Source: CAZRWD01 sp964603785
GTDB taxonomy: Bacteria; Fermentibacterota; Fermentibacteria; Fermentibacterales; Fermentibacteraceae
NCBI GenBank assembly: GCA_964603785.1
Contig: CAZRWD010000005.1
Location: 62,001 to 126,000, forward strand
Reading direction: 5' to 3'
Length of the DNA stretch: 64,000 nucleotides
Under the pieces are notes generated by a model. That model was given only the letters and a program-made list of their open reading frames with translations. It ran no database searches and was not told the DNA's origin. This document shows, one piece after another, positions 8,050 through 17,056 of the stretch (positions are counted from its first letter, which is position 1; each line of letters starts with the position of its first letter). Both the position numbers and the translations under genes were made by a program.

Positions 8050-8891
8050 AGGTAGACTGCGTGCACCTGTTCGTGGACGATTTCAACCCCCCCGGGGGGG
8101 ATCTGCTCGGGCGGGTGACGGATGCCGCGCGCGCTTCCGGCCTGCCGATCTTCGCGGCACCGGGCTGCTCTCTCCCCTGCGCTCTTCCGCAGGGCGACTG
8201 CGGCGCCCCCGGAGGGGTCGGGCTGATCCTGGGGGGCGACGGCACGATCCTCAGGGGCCTCGACCTGTTCATGGAGCTGGACATGCCCGCGCTCGGCGTC
8301 AACACCGGGCATCTAGGCTACCTCGCCTCGGCCGAGATCGACGAGGTGGAGAAGGTCATGGAGAGGCTCTCCTCCGGCGGGTTCCGCGTGGACATGCTCC
8401 CGGTGGTGAGGGCGGTCCTTCCGGACGGGACCGCGGTCTCGGCGCTCAACGACATCTGCCTGAACAGGTCCCTGGCCGGGGGGATGCTCCACATGGCGAT
8501 CAGCTCCGACGAGGGGCCCATAGCCCGGATCGCCGGCGACGGGCTGGTCATCTCGTCACCCATCGGATCGACCGCGTACGCCCTCTCGGCCGGCGGCCCG
8601 ATCATCGATCCCGGCCTCCCGGCCATCCTCGTGGTCGCCATCTGCGCCCATCAGCTCTCGCTGAGGCCGATCGTGTTCTCCCCGGGCACCAGGATCATCG
8701 TCGAGGTCGGCTGGCTGCGCGGTGATGGTCCCGTTGTGAGCGCCGACGGCCGGCCCGTATGCGTACTGGGCCAGGGGGAGTCGGTCTCGGCCGGGCTCGT
8801 GGAGGGGCAGTGCCCGTTGATCAGGCTCGAGCGGGGCGACGGGTTCTACGCCCGGCTCGGGAGGAAGCTCGGATGGGGGGCGAGGGGCTGA
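8046..8891 (+). CDS. nadK: NAD kinase
   Basis: ATP-NAD kinase that makes NADP. The 281-residue protein has the GGDG motif (GLILGGDGTILRG near residue 62), LGVNTGHLGYLA, the N-D pair in ALNDICLN and SSPIGSTAYALSAGGPI. The GTG at 8046 lies inside the dxs stop (GTGA) with CAGGAGG at 8031-8037, 8 bases away; a second GTG at 8040 is less well spaced. recN starts directly after its stop. Confidence 0.95.
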   Translation: MKVDCVHLFVDDFNPPGGDLLGRVTDAARASGLPIFAAPGCSLPCALPQGDCGAPGGVGLILGGDGTILRGLDLFMELDMPALGVNTGHLGYLASAEIDEVEKVMERLSSGGFRVDMLPVVRAVLPDGTAVSALNDICLNRSLAGGMLHMAISSDEGPIARIAGDGLVISSPIGSTAYALSAGGPIIDPGLPAILVVAICAHQLSLRPIVFSPGTRIIVEVGWLRGDGPVVSADGRPVCVLGQGESVSAGLVEGQCPLIRLERGDGFYARLGRKLGWGARG

Positions 8892-10517
8892 ATGCTCAAC
8901 AGCCTCCGCCTCAGGAACATAGCTACGATCAGCGACACCGCCCTCGAACTGGGTGAGGGGCTGAACGTCCTGACGGGCGAGACGGGCGCCGGGAAGTCCA
9001 TACTGGTGGACGGGCTGCTCCTGGCCCTGGGCGAGAGGGCCGACCACTCGCTGGTGAGACCCGGCGAGAAGGTCGCGAGCGTGGAGGCCGTCTTCGAGAT
9101 CTCCGGTCTGGAGACGACCGTCCGCCGGGAGGTCCACTCGGCCGGCCGCAGCCGGCTGTTCATCGACGACGAGCTCACCGATCTCGAGACGGCCCGCGAG
9201 AGGGTGGGGGCCCTGGTCGACCTCCACACCCAGCGCTCCACTCCGGCGCTCCTGAGCCGCAGGACCCAGCAGGCGGCGCTCGACGCATTCGCCGGGTGCG
9301 CTCCGACCGCCACGAGGGTATCCGATCTCCACCGCACCCTCGGGAGGATGCGTGCAGAGATGCGCCGGATGGAGGAGAGGCTGGGCAGGGAGTCCTCCCG
9401 GATGGAGCTCCTGTCTCACGAGGCTTCGCTCATCTCCGGCCTGGGGCCGTCCCGCGACGAGTACACGGAGCTCATGGAGCGGCGGGCTTCGATCGAATCT
9501 GACCGCAGCAGGATCGAGGCCCTGTCCGCCCTCGACGCCCTGCTCTCAGGCGAGGACGGCGGGCTGGTCAGGTCCCTCCGCGAGCACAGGACGGCCATCG
9601 GGAAGGCCGGAGGTCCGAGGGACCTGGAAGCCATGCTCGCCGAGGCCGAGATCGCGCTCAAGGAGGCCGCTTCGACATGCTCCTCCGCGCTGGCCTCGAC
9701 GGACGGAGCCCAGTGGAGCGCCTCCGAGATCGACCGGAGGCTGGACGAGTACGGCAGGGTTCTCGGGAGGTACGGCGGCGACATCGAGAGGCTCCTGGAG
9801 CGCTCGCGGGAGCTCGGGGCCGAGCTGGCCTCGCTCGCCGGCCTTCAGGAGGAGCACGAGAAGCTCTCGCGGCAGGCGGGGGAGGTGCTTCTCGGCCTGG
9901 GGGACTCCGCAGGGGTGCTCACGGCGGCCCGCGAGAGGGCCAGGGCGGACTTCGGGGACAGGGTCACCGGCGAGCTGCACAGGCTGGGCATGGAGGGTGC
10001 GGTCTTCGGGGTGAGGTTCGACCCGGCCCCGCCCGACCGCTCCGCGGAGACGCCTTCCGGACCGGTCTCCTCGGACGGCGCGGAGCTCGTGGAGTTCGAG
10101 TTCAGCGCGAATCCCGGCATGCCCCCCGGGCCCGTCTCCTCGGTTCCGAGCGGCGGAGAGCTCTCCAGGCTGAGCCTGGCGGTGCGCCTCGCCCTGAGCG
10201 GCTCCGGACCCTGGTCGACCCTGGTGTTCGACGAGATCGACAGCGGAGTGGGCGGCACCACAGCCAGGCTCCTCGCCGAGTCCCTGCGGAGGGCTTCCGA
10301 GGGGCGCCAGACGATCGTCATCACCCACCTGCCGCAGATCGCCTCCAGAGCCGCCAGGCACCTGGCCGTGGTGAAGGCGGGTGACGGCGCCGGGGTCGTG
10401 ACCTCCGTCCTCAGGCTGGAGGGGACGGATCGCGAGGCGGAGATCGCAAGGATGCTGGGCGGAGGGGAGGCAGCCCTCGATCACGCCAGGGCCCTGCTCG
10501 GCGGCGGGAATCGATGA
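8892..10517 (+). CDS. recN: DNA repair protein RecN
   Basis: SMC-like ATPase for double-strand break repair, 541 residues. Walker A is GETGAGKSILVDGL near residue 30, the ABC signature is PSGGELSRLSLAVRL, Walker B is LVFDEIDSGVGG and the switch is ITHLPQIAS. A coiled-coil region fills residues 150-340. nadK-recN adjacency is conserved in many bacteria. It starts with zero spacing after nadK and shares four bases (ATGA) with pgsA. Confidence 0.96.
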   Translation: MLNSLRLRNIATISDTALELGEGLNVLTGETGAGKSILVDGLLLALGERADHSLVRPGEKVASVEAVFEISGLETTVRREVHSAGRSRLFIDDELTDLETARERVGALVDLHTQRSTPALLSRRTQQAALDAFAGCAPTATRVSDLHRTLGRMRAEMRRMEERLGRESSRMELLSHEASLISGLGPSRDEYTELMERRASIESDRSRIEALSALDALLSGEDGGLVRSLREHRTAIGKAGGPRDLEAMLAEAEIALKEAASTCSSALASTDGAQWSASEIDRRLDEYGRVLGRYGGDIERLLERSRELGAELASLAGLQEEHEKLSRQAGEVLLGLGDSAGVLTAARERARADFGDRVTGELHRLGMEGAVFGVRFDPAPPDRSAETPSGPVSSDGAELVEFEFSANPGMPPGPVSSVPSGGELSRLSLAVRLALSGSGPWSTLVFDEIDSGVGGTTARLLAESLRRASEGRQTIVITHLPQIASRAARHLAVVKAGDGAGVVTSVLRLEGTDREAEIARMLGGGEAALDHARALLGGGNR

Positions 10518-11047
10518 AGGGCCCCCTCCTCACGCTCCCCAACATCATCAGCATCCTGCGCGTGCCCCTGTCGGCATCCGCCTCGGCGCTCCTGCTGGCC
10601 GGGAGGCCCCTGCCCTCGGCGGTCCTCGCATCGACCGCCGTCATCACGGACTGGCTGGACGGCCTGGTGGCGCGGAGGAGCGGCAGCTCCTCCGAATGGG
10701 GCAGGGTCCTGGACCCTGCGGCCGACAAGATCTCCTTCGCCCTCTTCGGGCTCGCCCTCCTGCTCCTCGGGAGGATACCGCCCTGGTTCTTCGTGTTGCT
10801 CCTCCTGCGCGACCTGCTCGTCGCGGGAGGAGGCCTGCTGCTCGCGGGCAGGTCGAGACGGATGCCCTCCTCGAACATCGGCGGGAAGATCTCGACGGTC
10901 CTGCTAGCCGGGTATCTCCTGAAGCAGGCCTTCCTGCCGGGATCCGCGGGTCCCTCGCTCCTCGGGCTGGACCTGTGCGGGCTCGCGGCCCTGGCCGCGC
11001 TGACGGCCAGCACGGCCTGGTATGCGGCGGGGGCGGTGCGACCGTGA
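10514..11047 (+). CDS. pgsA: CDP-diacylglycerol--glycerol-3-phosphate phosphatidyltransferase family protein
   Basis: Membrane enzyme of the CDP-alcohol phosphatidyltransferase family, 177 residues. The full catalytic motif D-x2-DG-x2-AR-x8-G-x3-D-x3-D is present at residues 37-62 (DWLDGLVARR, then GRVLDPAADK). Several hydrophobic segments follow. LPNIISILRVPLS at the N-terminus is typical of PgsA, which makes phosphatidylglycerol phosphate. A cardiolipin synthase of the same family cannot be excluded. Overlaps recN (ATGA) and smc (GTGA). Confidence 0.88.
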   Translation: MKGPLLTLPNIISILRVPLSASASALLLAGRPLPSAVLASTAVITDWLDGLVARRSGSSSEWGRVLDPAADKISFALFGLALLLLGRIPPWFFVLLLLRDLLVAGGGLLLAGRSRRMPSSNIGGKISTVLLAGYLLKQAFLPGSAGPSLLGLDLCGLAALAALTASTAWYAAGAVRP

Positions 11048-14000
11048 GGCTCGTCTCCATCCAGATCAACGGCTTCAAGTCCTTCGCCGACCAGGTGGAG
11101 CTGTCCTTCAGGGAGGGCATCACCGCCGTCGTCGGACCCAACGGCTGCGGCAAGAGCAACATCGCGGACGCCCTCAGGTGGGTCCTCGGGAGCCAGACGC
11201 CCAGGTCCCTCAGGGCCGACAGGATGGAGGATGTGATATTCTCCGGGAGCACCTCGCGCAGGCCCATGGGCATGGCCGAGGTCTCGGTGGTCCTGGACAA
11301 CTCCGACAGGACCGTCCCCCTCGACTACGAGGAGATCTCGATAACCCGGCGCCTCTTCAGGTCGGGCGACAGCGAGTACGCTCTCAACGGCTCGAGATGC
11401 CGGCTGATGGACATCACGGACCTCCTGGCGGACTGCGGGCTGGGGAGCAACGGCTACTGGATACTCGAGTCGGAGATGGTGAAGACCATCCTCTCGAGCA
11501 GGGCCGAGGAGCGCAGGTTCCTCTTCGACGAGGCCGCCGGCATAACCCGCTACAAGATCCAGAGGCACCGGGCCAGGCTGAAGCTGGACTCGGCATCCGC
11601 CGATCTCGGGAGGATGGAGGACATCATCTCCGAGGTCGGCAGGAACGCCGAGGCGCTTCGGAGGCAGGCATCGCTCCTCGCGCGCTTCAGGAAGGCGCAG
11701 GAGGTCCTGTCATCCCTCGAGCGCCTTGCGGCCGGGCGGATACTCGAATCCATCGAGGGCGAGCTCTCGGCTGCGTCCGCCGAGCTCTCCTCGCTCGAGT
11801 CCTCCGAGCGGGCCGCGGAGGCTGAGCACCTGGCCTCCTCCGCCAGGCTGGCCGAGGCCAGGACCCTGCTCGAGGCCGCCCGCACCAGGCTGGAGGAGAG
11901 ACAGGCGGCCGAGAACGCCGTCGGTCAGAGGATCGCCGAAGCCCGCTCCGCGAGGCTTCTGGCGGTCGAGAGGGCTTCCGCCGCCGGGCGGAGGAGCGGG
12001 GAGCTGTCATCCGGAGCCCTCGCCCTCGGGAAGAGGATCGAAGCGATGGCGGACCCTGTCTCCGGTCTCGAGTCGAGGCGGGATGCCCTCCGCCTGCGGC
12101 TCGAGGACGAGGAACGGCTGCTCGGGGAGGCCGAGGGGCATTTCAGGGAGGCGTCCTCCGTGAGCGCGGCGGCCGCTGCCGCGAGGGACTCCGCCAGGTC
12201 CGCGCTGCAGGCCGCGCGCACCGCCCACGAGGATGCCCGACGGGCCTGGGAGGAGGCCCGCAGCGCCGCGGACAGGGCTGCATTCGAGAGGGAGTCCGCG
12301 GAGGAGGAGGCCGCCCGGATAGCCTCCGAGCTTGCCGCCACGGCGGCGTCCCGTGAAGCCGCCTCGTCAGCGTCCGGGTCCATAGCCTCGGCGATTGCCG
12401 CCGCCGGAGGGGAGAGGGCGGCTCTGGCCGGGAGGCTCGAGGGCGTTCTCCAGGCCCTGGAGGAGGCGAGGACCGGCAGCGCCGTCCTGGAGGCCTCGGT
12501 CCAGGCGCTGGAGCGGGAGGTGGCCGTCCTGGAGAGATCTCTGGCCGATTCGGAGGGCGGCTCGATCGTGGAGGGGCTCGAGGTCGAGACGGGCTACGAG
12601 GCCGCCGCCGGTGCCTGCCTCGACTCGTTCCAGTCGGCCAGGCCCGCAGCTCCGGGCGAGCTTTCCGGGGCGGCGGACGGGCGCTTCGTGATGGACGTCG
12701 GCGTCTCGGGCCAGCCGCTGCCGGAGGGAACCAGGAGGCTGTCCGATCTCGCGAGGAGCGACCTGCCGGAAGCCATGTCGGTGCTTTCCAGGACCGCGGT
12801 TGCCGCCGACCGGGCGGCGGCGCTGGAGGCCGTCCTCTCCGGAGCGGGCATGGCGGTGGTGACTCCCGGGGGCGACCTCTTCCGGCCCGACGGACTCGTC
12901 AGGCTGGGCGCCGACGCCGGCGGGGAGGGTCTTCTCGAGAAGCGAGCGGCACTCTCGAGACTGTCGGCCGAGAGGGTGGAGGCTCTCGACGCCCTCTCCG
13001 CGGCCTCGAGGCGGATATCCGACCTCACGCACGAGCGGGAGACCCTCGTGGAGGAGAAGAACGCCGCGGACCTGGCCATACTCGACATGGAGAGGAGGCT
13101 GGCCGCGGCAGGAGCAGGGCTCGCCTCGGCGTCGGACAGGGAGGCTGCGCTCCTGTCGCGAAGGGAGCGCCTGACGGAGGTCCTGGCCGCGCTGGAGGCA
13201 TGCCGGCCCCCCGAGGAGGAGCCCCTGGTCGACCGGCTGCGCCTGGCCTCCGCCGAAGCCGGCAGTTCGGAGGCCCTGCTCGCCGACGCGGAGAGGAGCC
13301 TCGCGGAGGCGTCCGAGCGTACGGCCGCCCTGCTGCGGGAGAGGGACCTCGCGTCGCACGCGATCGAGAGGACCCGCCTGGAGCTGGAATCGACCCTCTC
13401 GGGCCTCGAGAGCCTGATGAGAACCAGGGACGAGTACGCGGCCGAGATAGAGTCCCTCGAGGCCCGGTCCGCCGAGGCCGCACGCGAGTCCGCGGAGCAG
13501 GGCGCCGCGGCTTCCGCCGCAGGGGACGAGCTGGAGAAGCTCGAGGACTCCCTCGGAGAGGCAAGGGATGCCCGGCTGGAGGCCCTGTCGGAGAGGGCCG
13601 GGGCCCTCGAGAGGGTCTCGGGGCTGGAGAGGGCGTCATCCGCAGCCAGGGAGGCCCTCGACACGACCAGGGCCGCCCGGATGGAGAAGAGCTCGCGCGT
13701 GGCCTACCTCACGGAGCGCCGGCGGGAGCTGGCGGAGCCGATGCCGCAGGTGGATCCGGCCCTGATGGAGAAGTACTCCGGCATGTCGGACGAGGCCCTG
13801 GCCAGGGAGATCGGGAGGGCCGCGGAGGAGAGGGAGAGGCTCGGGCCGGTGAACATGCTCGCGGATGCCGAGTATCGAGAGGCCTCCGAGCGCCTCCGCT
13901 TCCTGGAGGGTCAGAGGGACGACCTCGCCTCCGCCAGGGATTCCATAGCGGAGGCCATCGACGAGATAAACGCCACCGCTGCAGCACGTTTCGACGAGAC

Positions 14001-14457
14001 TTTCGAGAAGGTCAGGGAGAACTTCTCCATGATCTTCGGCAGGTTCTTCGAGGGCGGGGAGGCCGTTCTGGAGGCCATGCCCGGGGAGGACCCCCTCGAG
14101 GGCGGGGTCAGGATAGCCGCGAGGCCCAGGGGGAAGACCCTGGAGAACCTCTCCGCTCTCTCGGGGGGCGAGAAGGCCATGACCGCGGTCGCCCTGCTGT
14201 TCGCGCTCTACCTGGTCAAGCCGGCACCCTTCTGCGTGCTGGACGAGCTGGACGCCCCGCTCGACGACGCCAACGTCGACAGGTTCATAGATCTCCTCGA
14301 GAGCTTCTCCGGCGGGACCCAGTTCATCGTGGTCACCCACAACCGGAGGACCATGGAGGCTGCCGACAGGCTGTTCGGAGTGACGATGACGGGCAACGGG
14401 GTCTCCGCCCTGGCATCCGTGAGCCTCGAGGAGGCCGTTCGTGAAGATATGGGATAG
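11044..14457 (+). CDS. smc: Chromosome segregation protein SMC
   Basis: Structural maintenance of chromosomes ATPase, 1137 residues. Walker A GPNGCGKSN near residue 33, followed by IADALRWVLGSQ; long coiled coils to about residue 500; a hinge near 500-640 (GYEAAAGACLDSFQ); second coiled coil; then signature LSGGEKAM and Walker B CVLDELDAPLDDAN near the C-terminus. The GTG at 11044 overlaps the pgsA stop. It is followed by ftsY with 17 bases of overlap; smc-ftsY adjacency is a conserved arrangement. scpA and scpB are not in the window. Confidence 0.96.
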   Translation: MRLVSIQINGFKSFADQVELSFREGITAVVGPNGCGKSNIADALRWVLGSQTPRSLRADRMEDVIFSGSTSRRPMGMAEVSVVLDNSDRTVPLDYEEISITRRLFRSGDSEYALNGSRCRLMDITDLLADCGLGSNGYWILESEMVKTILSSRAEERRFLFDEAAGITRYKIQRHRARLKLDSASADLGRMEDIISEVGRNAEALRRQASLLARFRKAQEVLSSLERLAAGRILESIEGELSAASAELSSLESSERAAEAEHLASSARLAEARTLLEAARTRLEERQAAENAVGQRIAEARSARLLAVERASAAGRRSGELSSGALALGKRIEAMADPVSGLESRRDALRLRLEDEERLLGEAEGHFREASSVSAAAAAARDSARSALQAARTAHEDARRAWEEARSAADRAAFERESAEEEAARIASELAATAASREAASSASGSIASAIAAAGGERAALAGRLEGVLQALEEARTGSAVLEASVQALEREVAVLERSLADSEGGSIVEGLEVETGYEAAAGACLDSFQSARPAAPGELSGAADGRFVMDVGVSGQPLPEGTRRLSDLARSDLPEAMSVLSRTAVAADRAAALEAVLSGAGMAVVTPGGDLFRPDGLVRLGADAGGEGLLEKRAALSRLSAERVEALDALSAASRRISDLTHERETLVEEKNAADLAILDMERRLAAAGAGLASASDREAALLSRRERLTEVLAALEACRPPEEEPLVDRLRLASAEAGSSEALLADAERSLAEASERTAALLRERDLASHAIERTRLELESTLSGLESLMRTRDEYAAEIESLEARSAEAARESAEQGAAASAAGDELEKLEDSLGEARDARLEALSERAGALERVSGLERASSAAREALDTTRAARMEKSSRVAYLTERRRELAEPMPQVDPALMEKYSGMSDEALAREIGRAAEERERLGPVNMLADAEYREASERLRFLEGQRDDLASARDSIAEAIDEINATAAARFDETFEKVRENFSMIFGRFFEGGEAVLEAMPGEDPLEGGVRIAARPRGKTLENLSALSGGEKAMTAVALLFALYLVKPAPFCVLDELDAPLDDANVDRFIDLLESFSGGTQFIVVTHNRRTMEAADRLFGVTMTGNGVSALASVSLEEAVREDMG

Positions 14458-15322
14458 GCTCGCCTCCGGGGGCTGGAGGATGGGGGACAGGCTGGAGGTC
14501 CTCCTCGGACGGAGGACCCTCACCGCAGAGGACCTCGCCCTGGCCGAGGAGGTCCTCCTCGAGGGCGACCTCGGTCCGGAACTGGCGGGGAGGATGCTGG
14601 AGGAGGCCGGGAGGACCGGTGCCGAGGGGCGGTCCTGGCGGGAGGTCCTCGGGCGGATCATAGCCGGGAGCTTCCCGCCCGTCCCTCCGGAGGAGGCTCC
14701 GCGGACCAGGGTGACGATGCTAGTGGGGATCAACGGTTCGGGCAAGACGACCACTGCCGCCCGCCTCGCGTGGAGGCTCGACCGGAAAGGGGCGAAGGTG
14801 CTCCTCGCCTGCGCCGACACCTTCCGGGCGGCCGCCGCGGAGCAGATCTCCGAATGGGGCCGCAGGCTCGGCGTGGAGGTCCACCGGGGCGCACCCGGCT
14901 CCGACCCCGGATCGGTGGCCTTCGATGCCGTCCGGAGGGGCTCCCGGGAGGGATTCGACGAGGTCCTCGTGGATACCGCCGGGCGCGTGACCGGCAGGAG
15001 CGACCTGATGGCCGAGCTCGGCAAGATACACCGCGTCTGCGGGAAGGCCCTAGAGGGAGCTCCCCACGAGACCCTGCTGGTGATGGACGCATCCACGGGC
15101 CGCGCCTCGCTTCCCCAGGCGAGGGCCTTCCGCGAGTCGCTGCCGCTCACCGGTCTCGTCCTCACCAAGATGGACGGGACCGCGAGAGGCGGGTCGATTG
15201 TCGCCGTGGCCGCCGGGCTCGGGCTGCCCGTCAAGCTCGCGGGCGTCGGCGAAGGCCCGGGGGATCTGGCCGACTTCGATCCGGAGGCCTTCGCCGAGGC
15301 CCTCCTGGGAGGCTGCCCATGA
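14441..15322 (+). CDS. ftsY: Signal recognition particle receptor FtsY
   Basis: SRP-receptor GTPase of 293 residues that docks ribosome-SRP complexes at the inner membrane. The NG domain is complete: helical N domain to about residue 85, G1 GINGSGKTTTAARL, DTFRAAAAEQ, G3 DTAGRVTGRS and G4 LTKMDGTARGG. The acidic A domain found in E. coli FtsY is missing, as in many other bacteria. The GTG start lies within the last codons of smc, and the stop overlaps the next ATG. Confidence 0.95.
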   Translation: MKIWDRLASGGWRMGDRLEVLLGRRTLTAEDLALAEEVLLEGDLGPELAGRMLEEAGRTGAEGRSWREVLGRIIAGSFPPVPPEEAPRTRVTMLVGINGSGKTTTAARLAWRLDRKGAKVLLACADTFRAAAAEQISEWGRRLGVEVHRGAPGSDPGSVAFDAVRRGSREGFDEVLVDTAGRVTGRSDLMAELGKIHRVCGKALEGAPHETLLVMDASTGRASLPQARAFRESLPLTGLVLTKMDGTARGGSIVAVAAGLGLPVKLAGVGEGPGDLADFDPEAFAEALLGGCP

Positions 15323-16065
15323 CCGGACCCATGCTCGCTCTCGAGTCCGTCAGCAAGAGATACGGACGCACGGAGGCACTCTCGGGACTCTCGCTCACGG
15401 TCATGCCGGGCGAGGTCTTCGGACTGCTGGGGCCCAACGGGGCGGGCAAGACGACCACCCTGAAGATCGTGGCGGGCCTCGTGACGGCCGACTCAGGCAC
15501 GGTCAGGATCGCAGGCCTGGATGCGCACGCCGACCCCGACGCAGCCAGGGCCATGTCGGCGTTCGTCCCCGACCAGCCGACCCTCTACCCGCGGCTCACC
15601 GGCAGGGAGTTCCTCCGGTTCGTGGCCCGCGCCCGGGACCTGCCCGGCGACACGGCGGAGGAGCGCATATCGTTTCATGCCAAATTGTTCGAGATGGAGG
15701 GCTGGATCGACTCCAGGGCGGAGTCCTACTCGCACGGGATGACGCAGAGGGTCGCCCTGGCGGCAGCCTTCCTGTCGCGGCCGCCCCTGTACGTGATCGA
15801 CGAGCCCCTGGTCGGCCTGGATCCGGCGTCGGCCGGCACTTTCGACAGGATGTGCAGGGCCGCGTCCGCGGAGGGTGCGTCGGTCGTCCTGTCCACCCAT
15901 ACGCTGCCGGTTGCCAGGAGGATGTGCGACAGGATCGGAATAATCCACACCGGGAGGCTGGCGGCCACCGTCGAGTCCGGCGGGATCGGCGAGACCGACC
16001 TGGAGGATCTCTTCTTCAGCATCACCGGCACCTCGCCGGCGGAGGTCGAGGACTACTTCAGATAG
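15319..16065 (+). CDS. ABC transporter ATP-binding protein without adjacent permease
   Basis: ABC ATPase subunit of 248 residues. Walker A is GPNGAGKTTTLK near residue 40, the signature is unusual (SHGMTQRVALAAA instead of the classical LSGGQ), and Walker B is LYVIDEPLVGLDP with H-switch STHT. The type with LTGREFLRFVARA resembles the CcmA/NatA-like exporters of the ABC-2 class. It overlaps ftsY by four bases, and the next gene is on the opposite strand, so its membrane partner must be elsewhere. Substrate unknown. Confidence 0.88.
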   Translation: MTGPMLALESVSKRYGRTEALSGLSLTVMPGEVFGLLGPNGAGKTTTLKIVAGLVTADSGTVRIAGLDAHADPDAARAMSAFVPDQPTLYPRLTGREFLRFVARARDLPGDTAEERISFHAKLFEMEGWIDSRAESYSHGMTQRVALAAAFLSRPPLYVIDEPLVGLDPASAGTFDRMCRAASAEGASVVLSTHTLPVARRMCDRIGIIHTGRLAATVESGGIGETDLEDLFFSITGTSPAEVEDYFR

Positions 16066-16759
16066 TCCAGCCCGTCATCAGGTATCTCAGGTCGGGACCC
16101 TCGAATCCTATCGAGACGCACCGGACCGCTGCGGCGAAGATGCTGTCGCCCATGCAGCGGACATCCTCAATGCCGAAGCCGAAGACCCACCCGTCCCTGT
16201 CCATGGGCTCGGACGCGTCCCTGACCGTCCGGGCCGAGCCCGTCCGGTTGTCGGTGAACACCACGGACAGGCTGAGGGGCGGGAAGCCCCAGTACTCCTC
16301 CATCTCGGTCCCGGGTATCTCCTCCGTCACCAGCTCGAGCGTGTAGTCCCCCAGGTAGTAGGAGGGCGAGTAGAAGGTGGTGCAGAATGTCACCGACCCG
16401 CCGGAGTGGGTCATGTCGGTGGGCGGGTGATGGACCAGCAGCCGCCCCTCAGACCACCCCCCCGCGGAGAGCCCGGCCAGGGCCTCCGAGGCCTCCCGAA
16501 GGCATTCGAGCCGCGCATCCCGCAACCCCCGGGATTCGTCCTCCATCACGACCGCGAACCGTCCGGCGACGGAGCCGTCCTCCGCGGACTGGATCGTGAT
16601 GGTGCTCCACGGGAAGCCGCTGCCGTCCTGGATGCCGTACTGCTCCCATGCGAAGTGCGCACCGTCCGCGGAGAACCCCATGAAAAGGAGCGAGGCGGAA
16701 TCCGCGGCCGAAGAGGGACCCGCCGCGAGGATCAGCACCAGTAGGGGAATGGGTCTCAT
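16058..16759 (-). CDS. Predicted secreted protein, DUF2259-like
   Basis: A 233-residue protein with a signal peptide (MRPIPLLVLILAAGPSSAA). The mature N-terminus, SLLFMGFSADGAHFAWEQYG followed by IQDGSGFPWS, is characteristic of the DUF2259 family of predicted secreted proteins of unknown function. The chosen ATG has GGGAGG about 6 bases upstream; the open frame extends further but without a good site. Convergent with the ABC ATPase gene, overlapping its last 8 bases. The C-terminal half (TLELVTEE, LSVVFTDN) looks all-beta. Confidence 0.72.
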   Translation of the reverse strand: MRPIPLLVLILAAGPSSAADSASLLFMGFSADGAHFAWEQYGIQDGSGFPWSTITIQSAEDGSVAGRFAVVMEDESRGLRDARLECLREASEALAGLSAGGWSEGRLLVHHPPTDMTHSGGSVTFCTTFYSPSYYLGDYTLELVTEEIPGTEMEEYWGFPPLSLSVVFTDNRTGSARTVRDASEPMDRDGWVFGFGIEDVRCMGDSIFAAAVRCVSIGFEGPDLRYLMTGWTI

Positions 16760-17056
16760 CCTGACCTCCCATGGACCAGGGCCGTTGCGACGCCACAGGG
16801 AATAGTGCGACCGGGCGGCGGGAGGGCAAGCTCCCGGGAGGGCTTGACGGAGTCCGGCCGCCGGGCGATCTTGCGGCCCATGCATTCGACGGACGGTGAC
16901 CTCCGAGACCGCGAGCCCCTCCCCGGGGCATCCGTCGTCGTCTGCATCTGGGCGGCCCCCCGCCGCCCATAAGCTTTTCCCCCCATCAATGCATCAGCGA
17001 CCGCCCAGGGCGGAGGACCCTCCGCCGCAACGCATCAAATCGAAGGGGAAAGGCAA

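Noticed and set aside
13636..15234. 532-codon minus-strand frame opposite smc and ftsY
   Set aside because: Spans two unrelated real genes and has no recognisable domain or start signal; an artefact of GC-rich codon bias.
16760..17056. Gene-poor gap before trpB, searched for a promoter, T-box or leader peptide
   Set aside because: TTGACG at 16844 lacks a convincing -10 element, no T-box core or trp leader was visible, and only short GC hairpins were seen.
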